This document shows positions 9,197 through 18,005 of a stretch of DNA of 64,000 bases, piece after piece. This DNA is from Halobaculum roseum. GTDB taxonomy: Archaea; Halobacteriota; Halobacteria; Halobacteriales; Haloferacaceae. The notes below the pieces were generated by a model that was given only the letters and a program-made list of their open reading frames with translations, did no database searches and was not told the origin of the DNA. The first letter of the stretch is position 1. Each line of letters begins with the position of its first letter. The stretch is taken from assembly GCF_019880245.1 (NCBI RefSeq), contig NZ_CP082286.1, positions 2,250,521 through 2,314,520 of the forward strand. Reading direction: 5' to 3'. The position numbers and the translations under genes were made by a program.

Positions 9197-9715
9197 TCAG
9201 AGTTGGTTGCCGCAGTCCCGGCATTCGATCAGCATGTGCTCGGGGGCTGGCATCCGTCGGTCCTCGGCGTCGTCAGTGGGGCGGAACGTATGGACGGTCT
9301 CCGCGCCGCACTCCGGGCAGTCGACGAGGCCAAGCGCTTGCTCCCACTCGTGGCGGGCACCCGGCGAGCCGATTGAGATGGCGCGGACCACATCATCGCT
9401 GTCGTTCGTGCCCTGCTGGTAGATGTCGTCTTCGTGGAAGTGGATGAGTTCGTTCGGGCCGATAGTAACCGTCTCCGCCTCAGTTCCGGGACCCTCTTTG
9501 AGCGTCCAGGTGGCGGTGCCTTCGGATACGTAGAACAGCTCCTCCTGATTCAGGTGCTTGTGCGGGGCGCCGGAGAACGCCTCCCCAGGCTGGAGTTCGA
9601 AGAACACCATCGCGAAATCCATTCCCTCGACGGCCCGAGAGATGGGACGGCGGTTGGAGTTCGCACCCATGAGGTGCGGGACGGTCTCGACGGCGTCGAC
9701 TGACAGTCGCTGCAT
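9197..9715 (-). CDS. Cupin-domain protein with C-terminal zinc ribbon
   Basis: The ATG at 9715 gives a 172-residue protein. A longer in-frame start at 9766 adds an unlikely hydrophobic tail and overlaps the TATA box. The middle carries a cupin barrel with FFELQPGEAFSGAPHKHLNQ and the second motif near IHFHEDDIYQQ, so His and Glu residues for a metal are present. The C-terminus has CPEC and CRDC knuckles about 35 residues apart, a zinc ribbon. The pairing of a cupin with a rubredoxin-like ribbon suggests a metal-dependent sensor or an oxygenase-like enzyme. It is divergent from the alcohol dehydrogenase gene. Confidence 0.75.
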   Translation of the reverse strand: MQRLSVDAVETVPHLMGANSNRRPISRAVEGMDFAMVFFELQPGEAFSGAPHKHLNQEELFYVSEGTATWTLKEGPGTEAETVTIGPNELIHFHEDDIYQQGTNDSDDVVRAISIGSPGARHEWEQALGLVDCPECGAETVHTFRPTDDAEDRRMPAPEHMLIECRDCGNQL

Positions 9716-9737
9716 GACTTTGCTAACTCGTATCACA

Positions 9738-9745
9738 CAATATAG
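9738..9745 (-). promoter_or_regulatory. TATA-like box of the cupin gene
   Basis: CTATATTG on the minus strand is centred about 26 bases before the ATG at 9715. It supports that start over the longer one. Confidence 0.55.
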
Positions 9746-9826
9746 CTTCGGGTCACACCAAAACATGGGAAATCAGAGCGTCGATGGATTTCTTTCAGCG
9801 GCCGGGCCGGGGAGGCGGAGAGAATG

Positions 9827-9834
9827 ATTTATAC
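9827..9834 (+). promoter_or_regulatory. TATA box of the alcohol dehydrogenase gene
   Basis: TTTATA within GATTTATACT is centred about 26 bases before the ATG at 9857, a good match to a leaderless haloarchaeal promoter. Confidence 0.6.
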
Positions 9835-9856
9835 TCTCCTTGGCAGAGGATAGCAT

Positions 9857-10987
9857 ATGCCAGTAGAGTCGCGGGCAGCGGTACTCGAAGAGCCGATCGA
9901 CGACCACGAATTCAGCGAACAGCGGCCGGTGTCGATACAGACCGTCGAGGTCCCGGACCCCGAAGGCGAGGAAGTGCTCGTCGAGATCGAGGCCACGAGC
10001 CTCTGTCACACTGACGTTGGGTTCGCGCTGGGCCACTTCGACGTCCCGTATCCGATCGTGCTCGGGCACGAGGGCGCCGGCGTCGTGCGCGCGGTTGGCG
10101 ACCGTGTCGAGGGACTCGCGGAGGGAGACCACGTCGTGCTCGGGCGCATCGCGTGCGGGCGCTGTCAACACTGTCGCGGCGGGCACTCGAACCTCTGCGC
10201 CGAGCGCGTCCCCGCCAACGAGCGCGGCACGCTCCGCAACGGTCGAGTCCCGTTCTCGCGCGACGGCGAACCCGTCCATCACTGCCTTGGCGTGTCGTCC
10301 TTCACGGAGTACACGCTCGTCACCGAGGACGTCGCCATCCCCGTACCCGACGAACTCCCGATGGACCGCGCGTGCCTCCTCGGGTGTGGCGTCTTCACTG
10401 GATTCGGCGCGGTCGAGCGCACGGCTGGGGTCGAGCTCGGCGAGTCGACCGCGATCTTCGGCGTCGGCGGCGTCGGCCTCAACGGCGTGCAGGCCGCGGA
10501 CATCTGTGACGCCAGTCACGTCATCGCAGTGGACATGGTCGAGGAGAAGCTCGAGATGGCGCGCGACCTGGGCGCCACCCACACCGTGAACGCGAGCGAG
10601 GAGGACCCCGTGGATGCGATTCGCGAGATCTGTCCGGACGGCGTCGATTACGCGTTCGAGATGACGGGCCACAGTTCGGTCATCACGCAGGGCCTGGACG
10701 CGGTCGGGTCGCGCGGCGAAGTAATCGTCGTCGGCGTCCCGCCCTTCGGGAAGGAGGAAGTCGACCTCGACGTGTACGGAATGCTGTTCGGGGAGAAGGT
10801 CATCCGCGGGTCGCTATCCGGTTCGTACAACCTCCCGCTTGCCATCCCGAAACTCGCCGACCTCGTCGTCGACGGCACGCTCTCGCTGGACGGGCTGATA
10901 ACCGATACCCGACCGATGACCGAGGTGAACGAAGCGATGGACGCCCTGGAGGGAGGCGGCCAGATACGCCAGCTCCTCGAGTTTTGA
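9857..10987 (+). CDS. Zinc-dependent alcohol dehydrogenase (MDR, class III-like)
   Basis: This 376-residue medium-chain dehydrogenase has the catalytic zinc ligands in SLCHTDVG and VLGHEGAGVV, and the structural zinc loop with four Cys (CGRCQHCRGGHSNLC). The third catalytic Cys is in LLGCGVFTGFG, and the Rossmann Gly motif is FGVGGVGLNG. The layout is that of class III or S-(hydroxymethyl)-type alcohol dehydrogenases, so formaldehyde/thiol adducts or aromatic and aliphatic alcohols are possible substrates. It closes the catabolic cluster and would supply the aldehyde dehydrogenase at 6899. Downstream lies decayed DNA. Confidence 0.88.
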   Translation: MPVESRAAVLEEPIDDHEFSEQRPVSIQTVEVPDPEGEEVLVEIEATSLCHTDVGFALGHFDVPYPIVLGHEGAGVVRAVGDRVEGLAEGDHVVLGRIACGRCQHCRGGHSNLCAERVPANERGTLRNGRVPFSRDGEPVHHCLGVSSFTEYTLVTEDVAIPVPDELPMDRACLLGCGVFTGFGAVERTAGVELGESTAIFGVGGVGLNGVQAADICDASHVIAVDMVEEKLEMARDLGATHTVNASEEDPVDAIREICPDGVDYAFEMTGHSSVITQGLDAVGSRGEVIVVGVPPFGKEEVDLDVYGMLFGEKVIRGSLSGSYNLPLAIPKLADLVVDGTLSLDGLITDTRPMTEVNEAMDALEGGGQIRQLLEF

Positions 10988-11308
10988 CTGAGCCGGTTCT
11001 CTCGTGCTCGCGGAGCAGCGCCCACACGGAATCCTTCACGGGCTCGGCGTCGACGCCATTTGCCTCGCGGACCACGTTTTACAGCCACGGGAGGTGAGCG
11101 AACGAGAACACCGGCCAGTACTCGCTCGGTGGACCCTGTCGGCGACGATGCGCTCGTAACCGCTCGATACCCGGTTCAGCAGCGGCGGTCGCTGCCACTC
11201 TTGGCTCCTCCGGTAGACTCGGAGGACGCCTTCCTCGAGATCTACGTCGGGTGGCGCGATCTGCTTCGGCCACCCGTGGTCGAGGACATCCTCGGTGCGA
11301 CAGTCCAT
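10985..11308 (-). pseudogene. Broken unknown gene (nonsense and frameshift)
   Basis: Two minus-strand frames give protein-like sequence that joins poorly. From 11308 one frame reads DCRTEDVLDHGWPKQIAPPD and VDLEEGVLRVYRRSQEW. A second frame then reads EYWPVFSFAHLPWL, meets a stop near 11079, and continues in the same frame as VVREANGVDAEPVKDSVWALL. This pattern (coherent, acidic, amphipathic segments split by one frame change and one stop) looks like a decayed gene. I do not recognise the family. The last part could be a winged-helix segment. Confidence 0.4.
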
Positions 11309-11353
11309 CCAGCGGACGCGACTGCGTTGAGTCTACGGATCGTCAGAAGATAG

Positions 11354-11891
11354 GATAGTATGTGCAGAGTTGAGATCAGCCGCTGGGTGTGCGAGTGTCC
11401 CACTGAAGATACAAACGAGTCCACTCACGGTTCTACCGTCGTGCAAGACACAACGCGCCGATCTCGCATACCATATTATTTCGACCCCGCCAATAGCGTT
11501 CCCGCCGCAAATGTTCCGTCGAAGGGAGATCCCTATCAACGGGGTGATATATTTGACTCGGCTATATTGAGGTTTGCCTTCAGGCCGGGCATTTGCAACG
11601 TACCTTGGCCATTACCGTACTTGTGGGACCCTGTCTTACTGTCTTTAACCAAGATGACGTATTGCTTTCTGTGGGCTTGACCCCTATGCTTGGAGTGAAG
11701 ATCCTGCTTAATTATCTCACTCTTTTTAGGTCTCAAATCGGGGATTGGTTTCACGTAACACGAATGTCTACGGGTCGTTGAATATCATAGTGTTGGACGA
11801 GCAACGCAAGCACCAGGCGGACCTTTAGCTGACTGCACGTCGGTGTTCAAAAGTAGATAGAGAGTGAAGCGGAGCGATTCTCTACGGATCG
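11354..11891 (+). other. AT-rich intergenic scar, no gene seen
   Basis: This stretch is clearly lower in G+C than the flanks and holds only short, unconvincing open frames. It separates the broken gene at 10985-11308 from a decayed transposase and is probably insertion-sequence debris. Confidence 0.4.
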
Positions 11892-12420
11892 ATGCCACAA
11901 ATCGCTCGTCTCAACGATCGATGGAGCGAGATCGAGTTAGCGTTTGAGGAGCAATAAGAAACACAAGTTCAGTTGTAAAACTGATACTCGTTCGATCCTG
12001 CCTAAAATACCAATTTCAATTACTATATTTGTTCTCGATAGGTTCGTCAAAATTTGGCTCTATCTCCGATCCACAACTGGGTTCACAATGGTGATCTCCA
12101 GCCGAGGAACGGTCGAGATCCGGAGTACGTTCCGATTGGGGAGACCGTGATCCGACTCAACGATGTGTGGTAGGGGTTGTACGCTGTCGTCGATCCACCA
12201 GCAGAGAATTTGCCGTATACAACGATTGAAACCGTCCGACCCAACGCTTTTGCTCAGGAATTATGTACTAACTGCTTGAGAAACACGACGTCGAAAACGT
12301 GTGTTTCTCGTCGACTGAGCCGCACCACACCCAAGACGCGTGATCTCGACACGGCTTCGGTTATTGACACAAGAAAATTGGTGAACGGAACGGAAGAAAA
12401 TATATTTTTCCTGATGTAAT
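11892..12420 (+). pseudogene. Decayed IS6-family transposase
   Basis: Pieces in different frames line up in order with the haloarchaeal IS6-type transposase. They are the start MPQIARLNDRWSEIELAFEE, then HNWVHNGDLQP, then DPEYVPIGETVIRLNDVW, then GLYAVVDPPAENLPYTT, and last LLEKHDVENV. Stops and frameshifts separate these blocks, and the first catalytic Asp region has changed to GETVI where an active enzyme would have DETVI. The C-terminal catalytic part is missing or unrecognisable. The element is therefore inactive. Its ends could not be placed. Confidence 0.7.
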
Positions 12421-12614
12421 ATAGGAATTATCTTTCTCCGTATTGTTCTAAGAATACAATTAATAAAACTGTTGGCGAGTGTATAGACGTTCCGCTTCGC
12501 TTGAACTCAGCGTATCTGAACATTATCCACTTTAACGAGCCCAATTTCTCCAACAATCGGACCACGTCTAATCTAGCGAGTCTGGGTCTGCTACGTCCAG
12601 ATCGGATTGTGAAA

Positions 12615-13994
12615 GACTGCTCTGGGACTCAGTGTACTCGAGCGGTTCGATTGGAACAACCTGTGGCCTGTATCCCGGCTCGATTCCTATTGCCTCAATG
12701 CCGAATACGTCCGCGAGAAGCTGTTTCGCGATCACTTCCTGGGGTGGTCCGCGGGCGGATATCGACCTCGACGCCGGCGGGCACGTCCGAACGAACACGC
12801 TCGCGACGCTGGCCCCCCACCCGCGTTATCTCGACCGTATCACCGTCGCCCGCGGGTTCACGCCGTATCAACACGCCGCGCTGCTGGACCGGCTCCCACG
12901 GGTCGTCTCGAACTGTGTGGTCGAGCGGGTCGAGTCCGCCGTCATCGTGGTCCCAGCGATGGACTGCTCTACCGAACCGACGAGATCGTGCGGTCGGCGG
13001 CCGAGGACCTGCTCGTCCGCGGCTGGCGACGCTGGCCGGGATCGCTCGCGAGCGTGATATCCCCGACGAGATCGAGACGCTTGAGTCGCGGTCGGCGGCG
13101 ATCAAATGGATCCTCGTGTCGTGTTTCGGCTACCAGGGGTTCTCGAACGCGAAGTTCGGCCGGATCGAGTGCCACGAGTCGATCAACGCGTTCGCCCGCG
13201 AGATCCTCCTGGACGCGAAAGCCGCACTCGAAGACGGGGGGTGGCGTGTGCTCCACGGGATCGTGGATTCGATCGGGGTGACGCCCGCACCGGACGTACC
13301 CGAACCCGAGCGACGGCCGCTCGACGCCATCGCCGCGGCGGTGTCCGAGGCGGCCCGGATCGAACTGGAGTACGAGGACGCCTTCGACTGGGTCGCGTTC
13401 TGTCCGCGCCGCGACGGCGACGGCGGGGCGCTGACGCGGTACTTCGGGCGCCGCCGCGATGTCGCGTATCCGGCCTCGGGGCTCGGTGACGCGGTCAAAG
13501 TTCGCGGGATCGAGGCGCGACAGGACGACACGCCGCCGTGGATCGCACGGCTGCAGGCGGCGCTGATCCGAACGCTCGACGAGACGCACGACGCCGCGGC
13601 CGTCGTCGGGACGCTTCGCCGGTGGCTCGGCCGGGTCGCTGACGGGGCGGTCGACCCGGAGGCGCTGATCGTCGAGCAGCGGGTGTCGAAGCACGTCGAA
13701 CAGTACCGTCACGAGACGGTGACCGTCGCCGCGCTGAAGCGGGCGACGTGGAAGGACTGTGCGCTCGCCCCCGGCCAGCAGGTACGGTACGTGGTCGTCG
13801 ACGACGACGCGACGGGGCTCGGTCGAGTGCGGTTGGCACACGAGTCGCTGTCGGGGTACGATGGCGACTGGTATCGAGCGGAGGCGATCCGTGCGGCCGA
13901 GAGTGTGTTGTCGCCGTTGGGGATGGATCGGGGAGAGATCCGGGAGCGACTCTCGGGAACGACCGCCGCGACGCTCGATAGCTACCAGTCGTAA
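12615..13994 (+). pseudogene. Family B DNA polymerase (haloarchaeal, PolB2-like), multiply frameshifted
   Basis: The protein can be followed across at least three frame changes. Frame 1 gives FDWNNLWPVSRLDSY (about 12646-12757). Frame 2 then gives DLDAGGHVRTNTLATLAPHP to VVERVESAVIVVP (to about 12957). Frame 1 returns with LLYRTDEIVRSAAEDLL (12961-13020), and frame 3 then runs open to the stop at 13994. The last part holds the polymerase motif-B-like SCFGYQGFSNAKFGR and the motif-C-like GIVDSI. The N-terminal exonuclease region is absent. Haloarchaeal mobile elements often carry such a polymerase next to a ssDNA-binding gene, as here. The frame-3 part alone could still make a truncated protein of about 320 residues. 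Confidence 0.75.
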
Positions 13995-14134
13995 TCCGGG
14001 GACTGGCGTTCAGATCGTACCAGATGCCTACGGGTGGAGTTTTGATGTCTACCACGACCGGCCGAAATTCAGGGCGACAGTACGGTAGGAAACGCAGGCG
14101 AAGGTGGATTCCAACCACCCGGACGGTATCGTCT

Positions 14135-14810
14135 ATGGCTTCTCACACCTACCGCACGCTCAGAAGAGAAGATTCGCGACCGGGACGCCGAGCTGGAGCA
14201 CATCAGTGCCCAGACGGAACTCAGCACTCAAGACGGGCGGGCGAAGCGGACCCCCGAGGTCGTCACCGAACGTCGGCAGCGCAAACGGGCGGAACGCACT
14301 CTGGACGGGACGGATCCGAGCGAGCGCCTCTCTCGGATGGAGCTGGCGACGGAGAACGAGGAAGCAGACCGGATCGCACAGCGGCTTCGGACAGACCACA
14401 GTCGAGCGGCCGTCTCCCGGGTGCTCGCGAGGCGGGTCGCACGGGGCCAGGACATCACCGAAGCGGTGTTCGCGACGATGGACGAATTGAAGGCGGCCCC
14501 CGGGCCCATCTGCCCCATCGAGGATGTCCCGGACGTGCCGACCGACGAGGTGAGCATCGAAGGTGAGGTGATCACGCTCTGGGATGCCAGCAATTCGAAG
14601 ATCGCCCAAGTGGGCCTGATCGCAGACGACACCGGAAAAATCAAGTTCATCTCGCGGCGCAGATCGGAGCCAGCCTGCGTCCAGGAAGGTGACACCGTGC
14701 GGATGCGGGCCGACAAGAAGAACTGGTACGAGGGACGGTGCTCACTCGCCGTGACCTACGACAGTATGATCGTCTTCCCAGAGCGCGACCGCCGCTGGTG
14801 GGAAGCGTAG
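14135..14810 (+). pseudogene. ssDNA-binding OB-fold protein with a one-base frameshift
   Basis: From the ATG at 14135 the reading is MASHTYRTL. A single extra A at about 14162 shifts the frame; skipping it gives EEKIRDRDAELEHISAQTEL and an open frame to the stop at 14810. The C-terminal part has an OB fold: VSIEGEVITLWDASNSKIAQ, then GLIADDTGKIKF, then EGDTVRMRADKKNWYEGR. This is the replication-protein-A/SOSS-B-like family common on haloarchaeal elements. It follows a family B polymerase pseudogene, so the two formed a replication or repair module. An internal ATG at 14337 might allow a shorter protein that keeps the OB fold. A sequencing error is possible and would restore the gene. Confidence 0.65.
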
Positions 14811-14823
14811 GGGACTAAATGCC

Positions 14824-14832
14824 CTCTTTTTC
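14824..14832 (+). terminator. T-rich terminator after the OB-fold gene
   Basis: A run of Ts (CCTCTTTTTCT) starts about 14 bases after the stop at 14810. Oligo-T tracts end transcription in archaea. A second T run lies at 14932-14938. Confidence 0.35.
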
Positions 14833-15052
14833 TGGTGAGTGCCCGACCGGCCCAACCCCCGCCGCCCCGCCCACCGCTCCGTGCTCGCTCCCTCCGGTCG
14901 CTGCGCGCGCATCCACGACCCTTCGAATAGGTTTTTTTGTTGCACTGCGAATGGTGTCGGTGCAAGCAGACCGACGAGTGACACAGTGAAAGTCACCATA
15001 GATCTCCAGTAACCAGTACTAGACTAGATTTTCTCTTGATGATGATTTTTCG

Positions 15053-16459
15053 TCATTTCCCGTCTATATCGTACTCTGAGAGATTGACGTTTCGGTGTAC
15101 CCAGATCTCCATCGCTGTGTCAATCAAGTCTCGGAAAGAGTCGAACTCAGAGTGTTCTCTGACAACTTCGTCAACGTCGGCATCAACTGTGTCGCCGACT
15201 TTCACGTTATCAAGGCTAGTTGGTAGTGAGTTCTCGAACTCTTCTAGCGAGTCGAAGTCTGTGTATTCCTCGAAGAAAGCCTCTGAAAATAGGTCCGACC
15301 GGTCAAGGTAATTCAACGCGATATCTACAATGTCCTGGTTTGCCCATTCCTCGGAAGCTTCTCGGTCGTCCTGTTCAAGCGCTTCTGAGGCATCAGCGAA
15401 CTCTTGCTCGATATCGTCGACAAGCTTCTGCATCCCCATCATATCGGCCACAGACCGGGAATTTACACTCATCATTAACAGATCGGTTGTGACCTGTGCA
15501 AGAGAGATTGCCGTGAGTTGACCTGGAAGATTCAGTCCGGCGTTCGAGGGACCTGCAAGCAATACACCTGGCTGTTCGATGTCCTCGTGGCGAATGATCC
15601 CTAATCGGTCAAGCGTTCCCTTTGACCCTGCGTGGACGGATTCGCAGGCCAGTCTATAGTACGGATAGAGATGCTCCAAATCAACCTCTTTTCTCATACT
15701 CTGGCCGCTGTGCGCTTCAGCTGCCCAGCCAGATCCACGCCCACCATCGTCGATAGATTCACCGAGCTGGTCAACGAGTTCGTCTTTTATTTCTTCTAAC
15801 TCTTCAAGCACTTCGGATTCAAGGGGCTCGACGTTGAGGGCATCTTGGTGTTCTTGGTAAGTCTCAGCGAAGTAGTATTCCCAGACGTTGCGGTATTTGA
15901 GGAAGCGTTCTGCAGTGTCTTCACCGTACTTAGAGATGAATGAGGTGGTGGTAGAGAGTTCGTAAAGTGATCGCCAGCGTGCGAATGCTCCGTCGGCGAA
16001 CCCTCCTTTCAGCAAGTGGTGGATTTCTAAAGCGACTTGGACAGATCGGGAGTGAAGGTGTAGAAGAGCTTCAAGCTGGTAATTGTCTTCCTGCCGGGCT
16101 TGGAATCCGTGATCCTGGTTGATTGCCCTACCGCACTCCATTGACCAGATGACGAGGCGTTCGAGAAGTTCTAGGGGTTCACCCCATCGTTCCTCGAGTC
16201 CCTCCTGGAAGCCTTCGATAGTTTGGTGGTACCGTTCCAGACCTTCGTCATTGTTGAGGATCCGTTCGTAGGTGTCCGTAGCGAGCTCCTCAATGGATCC
16301 CTCCACGGATTCTTCTACGACGTTCTGGATGTCTTCCGGGCTGACATCGTCTAGTTCGTCTTCTTCGAGGTCCTCGAGTTGTTCGCTTAGTACGTCTCGG
16401 ATCGCGTCAATAAGTGGGTCATCTGAGAGATCGATATCGTCTGTGAAGTCCTCGCCCAT
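15053..16459 (-). CDS. DUF5677-like protein of unknown function
   Basis: The ATG at 16459 gives a very acidic 468-residue protein. The longer in-frame start at 16558 adds a Cys-containing, basic tail and is less likely. The centre (about residues 140-190) has an all-helical block with LLHLHSRSVQVALEIHHLL and GAFARWRSLYELSTTTSFI. The phrase in which Arg-Trp-Arg is followed by LYE is the DUF5677 signature. A second helical block near residue 275 has YRLACESVHAG. Such helical domains recall HEPN and abortive-infection proteins, but I see no RX4-6H motif. It opens a lower-G+C island of unknown genes and lies in the opposite direction to the next genes. Function unknown. Confidence 0.65.
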   Translation of the reverse strand: MGEDFTDDIDLSDDPLIDAIRDVLSEQLEDLEEDELDDVSPEDIQNVVEESVEGSIEELATDTYERILNNDEGLERYHQTIEGFQEGLEERWGEPLELLERLVIWSMECGRAINQDHGFQARQEDNYQLEALLHLHSRSVQVALEIHHLLKGGFADGAFARWRSLYELSTTTSFISKYGEDTAERFLKYRNVWEYYFAETYQEHQDALNVEPLESEVLEELEEIKDELVDQLGESIDDGGRGSGWAAEAHSGQSMRKEVDLEHLYPYYRLACESVHAGSKGTLDRLGIIRHEDIEQPGVLLAGPSNAGLNLPGQLTAISLAQVTTDLLMMSVNSRSVADMMGMQKLVDDIEQEFADASEALEQDDREASEEWANQDIVDIALNYLDRSDLFSEAFFEEYTDFDSLEEFENSLPTSLDNVKVGDTVDADVDEVVREHSEFDSFRDLIDTAMEIWVHRNVNLSEYDIDGK

Positions 16460-16546
16460 ACTTAGATTGAGTATGGCTCGATTGATTGATTTAGTCCTAC
16501 CCTCTAGTTGACCGGCTACAGCACACTCTTCGAGGGGACAGGTAAA

Positions 16547-16702
16547 ATGTCGAGCCACGACGCTTCAGTAGTCGACACGATGCAGAACATCAACGGGATT
16601 CTCCCGGTCAGCCAAATCGAGGAGGAAGTCGCCTACGTGGATTTCGACGCAGTCTACAAGGATACCTTTGACTCATTCAACCAGTTCTCTGAGTACCAGT
16701 GA
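16547..16702 (+). CDS. Small hypothetical protein, possibly a truncated gene start
   Basis: This 51-residue acidic frame reads MSSHDASVVDTMQNINGIL and ends FDSFNQFSEYQ. Its composition is protein-like, but it stops abruptly before 150 bases of non-coding DNA, so it may be the 5' remnant of a larger gene. No family recognised. Confidence 0.3.
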   Translation: MSSHDASVVDTMQNINGILPVSQIEEEVAYVDFDAVYKDTFDSFNQFSEYQ

Positions 16703-16986
16703 AGATTTAGCTACGGACTGGACAGCGATACAGGCCGGAACTTGGTAGACTACACGAACAGGAGTGGCGGCATCGACAACATCACGGTAACGATGTACTC
16801 CCTGAGTTGGCGGAGAAACTGTTTTGATGGTTCGGTAGCCAGTACTCGGGAAATGAGTATTAGCGATCAGAAGATCCATCGAGAAATTCTGAGCTTCATC
16901 TATGAGAAGATGAAAGATGATCTACGACGTGATGCCAATCTCCGTGAAATGGTTGAGGAGTTCGAGGATCTGGATGTGGACGAACT

Positions 16987-16995
16987 CCGGTACTA
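16987..16995 (+). repeat. Left target-site duplication of the IS1595-type element
   Basis: CCGGTACTA, identical to the copy at 17997-18005. IS1595 elements usually make 8-bp duplications, so one of the nine bases may be chance. Confidence 0.85.
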
Positions 16996-17020
16996 CGCTC
17001 TTGTGTAGCACTTTGTTGAT
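16996..17020 (+). repeat. Terminal inverted repeat, left
   Basis: It begins CGCTCTTGTGTAG and pairs with 17972-17996 with four mismatches. The transposase stop codon (17022-17024) lies directly inside it. Confidence 0.8.
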
Positions 17021-17021
17021 C

Positions 17022-17906
17022 TCACAGCGTAGCTTTGATAGCGTGTTTGAGCGCTTCTCTTCCCGGTTTCCGCAGTAGTTTTCGTCGAAGCTGGAACGCT
17101 CGGAGATACTGTGTGAGCTTATCTTTTGAGACGCCTCGATGAGGCGAGAGCCACGGTCGCAGCAACGATCCGTGGCTCTCGCAGGTATTGACGTGGACGT
17201 CTTCATTCGCGTATTCGCCGTCGCCGTGGACGACGTATTCGCGGTCGAATGCGTCGTCCTCGTCGAGTGGGTCGTAGGTACGAAATCCGTCAGTGTAGAC
17301 GGTCAGTGGCTCCTTCTCGCGGTTTGCGAGAAGGAGCCGAACCGTCGATTCATCGGCGGATTTCGCGGGGATCACATACCGATTGCCGGTGCCGCGATCG
17401 ACGATCGTGAACACCGGCGGTTTGTCCTGCTCGTACGATCCTCGTCCACGCGTGGACAGGCCACGCGAGCGCGACCGACCGTCGCGCTCGCGGCCTTTCA
17501 GCCCTGCAGAAACGTAGACTTCGTCGATTTCGACGGGACCGACGAGGTCGAGCGAAGGCGCGTCGAGCGCCTTCGTGAAGCGCTCGACGCGCTGGTAGAT
17601 CGTTTTGTACTGAACGTCGATTTCGAGCTGAAGTTGGCGAAGACTCGTGTTAAACCGGAGAAACGCGTAAATCGAGAACAGCCACTTCCTGAGCGCGACT
17701 TTCGAATGGGCGAAAATCGTGCCGGTCTTGTCGTTGAATGTGCGGTCGCAATTCTTACAGAGATAGCGCTGAAAGTGCCCATAGCTGCCGTTCTTGACCG
17801 TTCGGTCAGAACGGCAGCGAGGGCAAGTAACACCGTTACGCCAGCGAACCTGCTGCAACAGGTCCGCTGCGACCGATTCCGACCCAAACACATCTAGCGG
17901 AATCAT
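17022..17906 (-). CDS. IS1595-family transposase
   Basis: This 294-residue protein is full length for the family. It starts with a zinc ribbon (CPRCRSDRTVKNG and YLCKNCDRTF), followed by an HTH region. A DDE-type catalytic core follows, with the first Asp in VEIDEVYVSAG, the second in VYTDGFRTYDP, and the His/Asn-rich end NTCESHGSLLRPWLSPHRG with KLTQYLRAF. It should cut and paste the 1001-bp element that carries it. The start at 17906 follows a strong leader hairpin. Confidence 0.92.
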   Translation of the reverse strand: MIPLDVFGSESVAADLLQQVRWRNGVTCPRCRSDRTVKNGSYGHFQRYLCKNCDRTFNDKTGTIFAHSKVALRKWLFSIYAFLRFNTSLRQLQLEIDVQYKTIYQRVERFTKALDAPSLDLVGPVEIDEVYVSAGLKGRERDGRSRSRGLSTRGRGSYEQDKPPVFTIVDRGTGNRYVIPAKSADESTVRLLLANREKEPLTVYTDGFRTYDPLDEDDAFDREYVVHGDGEYANEDVHVNTCESHGSLLRPWLSPHRGVSKDKLTQYLRAFQLRRKLLRKPGREALKHAIKATL

Positions 17907-17913
17907 GCCTAAC

Positions 17914-17935
17914 GGACACCGCTGACGCGGTGTCC
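17914..17935 (-). promoter_or_regulatory. Perfect hairpin in the transposase leader
   Basis: A 9-bp perfect stem (GGACACCGC with GCGGTGTCC) and a 4-base loop lie 8 bases before the transposase ATG. It could block read-through transcription or translation of the transposase. Confidence 0.6.
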
Positions 17936-17971
17936 TTGCTCTCTTCGATTCTACGGCGACAGCTAAGCGCC

Positions 17972-17996
17972 ATCAACAATCTCCTACAGAAGAGCG
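17972..17996 (-). repeat. Terminal inverted repeat, right
   Basis: Reverse-complement partner of 16996-17020, with 21 of 25 positions identical. Confidence 0.8.
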
Positions 17997-18005
17997 CCGG
18001 TACTA
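17997..18005 (+). repeat. Right target-site duplication of the IS1595-type element
   Basis: CCGGTACTA, identical to 16987-16995. Confidence 0.85.

Larger units (their letters stand above)
16996..17996 (-). mobile_element. IS1595-family insertion sequence, complete (1001 bp)
   Basis: The element has 25-bp imperfect terminal inverted repeats at 16996-17020 and 17972-17996, which agree at 21 of 25 positions. It is flanked by a perfect CCGGTACTA duplication. It carries one intact transposase gene on the minus strand and a perfect hairpin in the leader of that gene. Intact ends, an open transposase and an undamaged host gene on both sides point to a recent insertion that may still be active. Confidence 0.88.
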
